Positions 60,480-64,000 of a stretch of DNA of 64,000 nucleotides are shown here, piece by piece. A model generated the notes under the pieces. That model saw only the letters and a list, made by a program, of their open reading frames with translations. It did not search any database and had not been told where the DNA came from. Position numbers and translations under genes: made by a program. Origin of the DNA: Actinopolyspora halophila DSM 43834 (GTDB lineage Bacteria; Actinomycetota; Actinomycetes; Mycobacteriales; Pseudonocardiaceae); the NCBI RefSeq assembly GCF_000371785.1, contig NZ_AQUI01000002.1, forward strand, positions 3,699,276 to 3,763,275, in the 5' to 3' direction. The first letter of the stretch is position 1, and the number at the start of each line of letters is the position of its first letter.

Positions 60480-60503
60480 GAGCAAATCGTTCCACAGGGA
60501 ATC

Positions 60504-61457
60504 CTAGTGCCAGGGTAGGGCCGAACGTTCTCCCCAGTAGGTCGCCGGATCCCCGGCTGCCGCGGCCAGTTCCTCCAGGTCGCGCTCTTCCAACGTCAGC
60601 GAGCAGGCGGCCAGGTTGCTGCGCAATTGCCCCACGCTGGCCGCGCCGAGCAGCACGGTGTCGACCCAGGGCTGGGCCAGCACGTGCGCCAGGGCCACCG
60701 CATCGGCACCCGCTCCGTGCCTGCCCGCGACCGCGGCCAGCGGTTCCGGTGGGCGCACCGCCAACCTGCCGTTGGCCAGCGTCTCCTTCACCAGCACCGT
60801 CCAGCCGCCCTCGTGGGCGTACCGCAGGGCCTTGCCCGCTGAGGGTTCCAGGGAGTTCCAGGTGGACTGCACAGCACCGAACAGCTGACTCCCGCCGACG
60901 CGCAGTTCCCAGGCCGCCTCGATCGCGTCGGCCTGAGCGGCTCCACTGGTGGATATCCCCAGTCGAACCCCGCTGTCCCTGAGCCGCGCCAGCTCCCGTT
61001 GCAGCTCGGCGTCCTCGAACAGCGGACTGTCCCTGGTAAGGGAGTGCACCTGGTACAGCCGGAGATGCGGGCCGAGCAGCTCTTGCGTGGCGGGCCACTG
61101 CTGCCTGAACCGCTCCAGCGAGTGTTCCTTGGTCTCGTGCACCTCGGTCTCGAGCCGCCATTCGGCGACGTAGACGTAACCCCACTTGCTGGAGACGACC
61201 ACGTCCTCGTGCCCGCGGTCGCGCAACCACTCGGCCAGGAACCGCTCGGCGCTGCCGTAGGAACGCGCGGTGTCCACCCGCCGGATCCCCTCGGCGTAGG
61301 CGGCGTCCAGCACTTGTCTGGTCCGCTCGCGCATCGCGTCCACCGTGCGCGAGCCGGGCAGCACATCGGTTCGTCCGACATTGATGTAGGCGGGCCTGCC
61401 CAACGCGGCCAGCCCGACACCGAGGCGTTCCAGTCGCCCATTCGCAGCACCCGTCAT
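60504..61457 (-). CDS. Aldo/keto reductase
   Basis: A 317-residue AKR TIM barrel. The catalytic tetrad can be placed: Asp and Tyr in DTARSYG, Lys in SSKWGY, and His in LYQVHSL. Late in the protein, LRSNLAACSL lies where the cofactor-binding loop is expected. The substrate is unknown. It lies between the TetR and ARC genes and is not part of the proteasome set in other actinobacteria. ATG 61457. Confidence 0.88.
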   Translation of the reverse strand: MTGAANGRLERLGVGLAALGRPAYINVGRTDVLPGSRTVDAMRERTRQVLDAAYAEGIRRVDTARSYGSAERFLAEWLRDRGHEDVVVSSKWGYVYVAEWRLETEVHETKEHSLERFRQQWPATQELLGPHLRLYQVHSLTRDSPLFEDAELQRELARLRDSGVRLGISTSGAAQADAIEAAWELRVGGSQLFGAVQSTWNSLEPSAGKALRYAHEGGWTVLVKETLANGRLAVRPPEPLAAVAGRHGAGADAVALAHVLAQPWVDTVLLGAASVGQLRSNLAACSLTLEERDLEELAAAAGDPATYWGERSALPWH

Positions 61458-61593
61458 GCGCCGTAACCTAACTCCCGTACGCCGATGGCGACACCGGACA
61501 AGCGGAGGGGCGCCGCCCGTCCGGGCGACGCCCCTCTCGAACTTCCCGCCCGAACCGGCTCGGAAACCGATCCGGCGCTCGGGCGAACGACGG

Positions 61594-63387
61594 TTACAGG
61601 TACTGGCCGGTGTTGGTGGCGGTGTCTATGGCACGCCCCGACTCCTGGTTCTTGCCGCTGACCAGTGTCCGGATGTAGACGATCCGCTCGCCCTTCTTAC
61701 CGGAGATGCGGGCCCAGTCGTCCGGGTTGGTCGTGTTGGGCAGATCCTCGTTCTCGGCGAACTCGTCGACGATCGCGTCCTGCAGGTTCTGGATCCGTAT
61801 CCCGGACTGCCCGGTGTCGATCGCCGATTTGATGGCCGCCTTCTTCGCCCGGTCCACGATGTTCTGGATCATCGCACCGGAGTTGAAGTCCTTGAAGTAC
61901 AGGACCTCCTTGTCCCCGTTGGCATAGGTGACCTCGAGGAAGCGATTCTCGTCGGTCTCGGCGTACATGCGCTCGACCGTGGTTTGGATCATCGCGTCCA
62001 TGCAGGTCGGCTGATCACCGCCGAACTCGCGCAGATCGTCCTCGTGGACGGGCAGGTCGCTGGTCAGGTACTTGGCGAAGATGTCCTTGGCCGATTCGGC
62101 GTCCGGACGCTCGATCTTGATCTTCACGTCCAGTCGCCCCGGACGCAGGATGGCGGGATCGATCATGTCCTCCCGGTTGGAGGCACCGATCACGATGACG
62201 TTCTCCAGCCCCTCGACACCGTCGATCTCGCTGAGCAACTGGGGAACGATCGTGGTCTCCACGTCCGAGGAGACTCCGCTGCCCCTGGTCCGGAAGATCG
62301 AGTCCATCTCGTCGAAGAACACGATCACCGGTGTGCCTTCGGAGGCCTTTTCCCTGGCACGCTGGAAGATCAGCCGGATGTGCCGCTCGGTCTCGCCCAC
62401 GAACTTGTTCAGCAGTTCGGGGCCCTTGATGTTGAGGAAGTAGGACTTCGCCTGGCCGTCCTCGTCTCCGCGGTTCGCGGCGACCTTCTTGGCCAGCGAA
62501 TTGGCGACCGCCTTGGCGATCAGGGTCTTGCCGCACCCGGGCGGACCGTACAGCAGCACTCCCTTGGGCGGGGAGAGCTTGTACTGCACGTACAGCTCCG
62601 AGTGCAGGAACGGGAGCTCCACGGCGTCCCTGATCTCCTCGATCTGACCGCCGAGACCACCGATGTCCTCGTACTGGACGTCGGGAACCTCCTCGAGCGT
62701 GAGGTCCTCGACGTCGGCCTTGGGCACCGTGTCGTAGGCGTATCCGACCTTGCTGTCCACCAGCACCGAGTCACCGGACTTGAGTCCGGATTCGACCATC
62801 GGAGGGGTGAGCCAAACCACCCGCTCGTCGTCACTGTGACCGGTGACCAGTGCACGCCGAGGCTGGTCGACGTCCACGGAAGGCAGCACCTCGCGAAAAG
62901 TGCACACCTCGCCGGTACGTTCGAAAGTTCCGGCTTCGACCACCGTCAACGCCTCGTTGAGGCGAACCGACTGGCCGAGTTGCAGCTCCTCCACGTTCAC
63001 GTTCGGCGATACGGCGACGCGCATCTTCCGCCCCGAGGTGAACACGTCGGCCGTGCTGTCCTCGTAGCTGGCGAGGAAGACTCCGTACCCGCTCGGTGGC
63101 TGGGCGAGCCGATCGACTTCCTCGCGCAGGGCGGTCAACTGGCTGCGCGCTTCCTTGAGAGTCTCGGTGAGTTTGGCGTTCCGTTCAGTGAGTTGACTCA
63201 CTCTCTCGGATGCCTCGGCCAGCCGCTGCTCCAACAACCGCACCTGTTGAGGGGACTCGTTGAGCCTGCTGCGGAGCGAGGCGACCTCGTCCTCCAATTC
63301 GCGGATCTGCTCGTTCGTTTCCGCGTTGTTGCGGGCACCCTGCCCAACACCCTCTTCGGGTCGGCTGTCGGGACGGTCGTGCTGCAT
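61594..63387 (-). CDS. arc: Proteasome-activating AAA ATPase ARC/Mpa
   Basis: A 597-residue AAA ATPase. Residues about 20-95 are the coiled coil that binds Pup, then two OB folds (about 100-240) and the AAA domain with Walker [10 protein letters not shown], Walker [10 protein letters not shown] and second-region [18 protein letters not shown]. The C-terminus ends GQYL, with the penultimate Tyr used to open the proteasome gate. ATG 63387 with GGAGGAGGG is chosen; a longer frame upstream has no support. M. tuberculosis Mpa is 609 residues. Confidence 0.96.
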   Translation of the reverse strand: MQHDRPDSRPEEGVGQGARNNAETNEQIRELEDEVASLRSRLNESPQQVRLLEQRLAEASERVSQLTERNAKLTETLKEARSQLTALREEVDRLAQPPSGYGVFLASYEDSTADVFTSGRKMRVAVSPNVNVEELQLGQSVRLNEALTVVEAGTFERTGEVCTFREVLPSVDVDQPRRALVTGHSDDERVVWLTPPMVESGLKSGDSVLVDSKVGYAYDTVPKADVEDLTLEEVPDVQYEDIGGLGGQIEEIRDAVELPFLHSELYVQYKLSPPKGVLLYGPPGCGKTLIAKAVANSLAKKVAANRGDEDGQAKSYFLNIKGPELLNKFVGETERHIRLIFQRAREKASEGTPVIVFFDEMDSIFRTRGSGVSSDVETTIVPQLLSEIDGVEGLENVIVIGASNREDMIDPAILRPGRLDVKIKIERPDAESAKDIFAKYLTSDLPVHEDDLREFGGDQPTCMDAMIQTTVERMYAETDENRFLEVTYANGDKEVLYFKDFNSGAMIQNIVDRAKKAAIKSAIDTGQSGIRIQNLQDAIVDEFAENEDLPNTTNPDDWARISGKKGERIVYIRTLVSGKNQESGRAIDTATNTGQYL

Positions 63388-63976
63388 ATCGGCACCCTCC
63401 TCCCGTGTTCGTACCACCACGGTACCGGCGATCAACGACAACGCGAGGTCATCGAATCCCGCTAGACGGCCCAGAGTGCCACAGAAGACGGCCACGCCAC
63501 ATGAACCACGCCACTCCGGAGCCGCTTTCCTTCGAGCGGAACGTCCGCGGGCGACCACGATACGTTTTGTCCCGTTGGTCCGTTCGGGAGAGAACAGCGG
63601 CGGCGGAACGCCCCGGGAAGACGGCACACACACCTGCTGTCGCCACACACCCGTTCGCGCCCCACCGGGCGGACATCCGTGTGGTATCCGATCCGTGACC
63701 CGAGTTCGTCCCTCGGATGTCGGTCGCGCCCACATAACGGGACAACCGGGCGAGATCACTCCCGCATTCCGGACAAGAACGTGCGGCCGGAGCGAGCTCG
63801 TCGGCTCCCAGCACCCGCGTCCGCTGACACGAAAAGTACTCACAACGGCCGTGCGAACCACACAGGGCCGCTTCCGCGGGGCGAATTCACCGACTACCCA
63901 CATTCACGGGCAGGGGTTCTGTTCTACTTGAAGATCGATCGCCTCGGCCAATCACGTCCCCGTTCGGGAGGAACCG
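63388..63976. other. Intergenic region upstream of arc and of a divergent gene
   Basis: About 590 bp with open frames on both strands, as expected at high GC, but none with convincing codon use plus a ribosome site. It must contain the arc promoter (leftward) and the promoter of the gene starting at 63977. I see no clear -10/-35 pair. A short zinc-ribbon-like CPECG in a minus-strand frame (63814-63449) has no further support. Confidence 0.5.
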
Positions 63977-64000
63977 ATGTCCCACCCGCCACAGCACCCC
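63977..64000 (+). CDS. Start of a gene cut by the window end
   Basis: An ATG at 63977 follows GGGAGG with a 5-base spacer and opens MSHPPQHP before the sequence stops. The Pro/His/Gln-rich start is common in actinobacterial membrane proteins. Product unknown. Confidence 0.5.

Noticed and set aside
63449-63814. Minus-strand frame with a CPECG motif upstream of arc
   Set aside because: Only one Cys pair is zinc-ribbon-like, codon use is poor, and the arc promoter must lie in this area.
1-64000. CRISPR arrays, rRNA genes, insertion sequences
   Set aside because: No regularly spaced repeats, no rRNA sequence and no transposase gene could be found on either strand.

Overview
The window is high-GC actinobacterial DNA. 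It holds a complete Pup-proteasome gene set (pup, dop, pafA, prcBA, the ARC/Mpa ATPase, pafBC), two WhiB-like regulators, RbpA, an EspR-like regulator, Tat genes next to pafC, and gene order that follows parts of the Mycobacterium tuberculosis region from rbpA to mpa. A member of the Pseudonocardiales (Saccharopolyspora or Actinopolyspora type) fits best. The genus is inference; no rRNA is present.

Region 1 (1 to about 17.82 kb) is the integrase-side end of an integrative and conjugative element (ICE) sitting against the 3' end of a tRNA-Leu(GAG) gene. A tightly overlapping leftward operon (11957 to 525) encodes a type IV secretion/conjugation machine: a ParA-like protein, a small two-helix membrane protein, a bitopic membrane protein, a VirB6/TrbL-like channel protein, a VirB4 that appears split into two proteins (SCO6880-like plus ATPase), a muralytic NlpC/P60 enzyme, a VirD4-like coupling ATPase, a DUF4913-like protein, a GGDEF protein and a WhiB-like protein. 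A second WhiB-like gene lies just before the operon. A rightward block (12973 to 16018) carries an EspR-like XRE regulator, an alpha/beta hydrolase, an ImmA/IrrE-type HEXXH protease and a MAB_1171c-like membrane protein. Between the two blocks is a 560-bp AT-richer control region with clustered TYGACA boxes and a good leftward promoter. The integrase and an AbrB-like gene lie next to the tRNA. The left end of the element and any relaxase are outside the window.

Region 2 (17.9 to 37.1 kb) is chromosomal: an M20 peptidase, a second tyrosine recombinase, VOC, GDPD and UMF1-type MFS genes, rbpA behind a sigma-R-like promoter, separate lnt and ppm genes, amidohydrolase, fxsA, SGNH hydrolase, methyltransferase, an Lrp regulator coupled to an M24 peptidase, and an ArsR-like regulator coupled to an MFS exporter with a perfect inverted repeat at its promoter.

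Region 3 (37.2 to 41.25 kb) is a fructose PTS operon (fruR-fruK-EIIA-EIIBC-HPr), each gene overlapping the next by 4 bp except HPr. Its promoter overlaps a tandem 10-bp repeat that is a candidate FruR operator.

Region 4 (41.3 to 64 kb) holds a 5'-3' exonuclease-like gene, an Eis-type acetyltransferase, a DUF4333 protein, helY, tatC, tatA, pafC, pafB, an inserted amidase, pafA, prcA, prcB, pup and dop, then a NUDIX/SDR/TetR/aldo-keto reductase block, then the proteasomal ATPase. Pup is made with C-terminal Gln; Dop deamidates it, PafA ligates it to substrates, ARC/Mpa unfolds them and PrcBA degrades them, while PafBC is the separate DNA-damage regulator. A new rightward gene starts 24 bases before the window ends.
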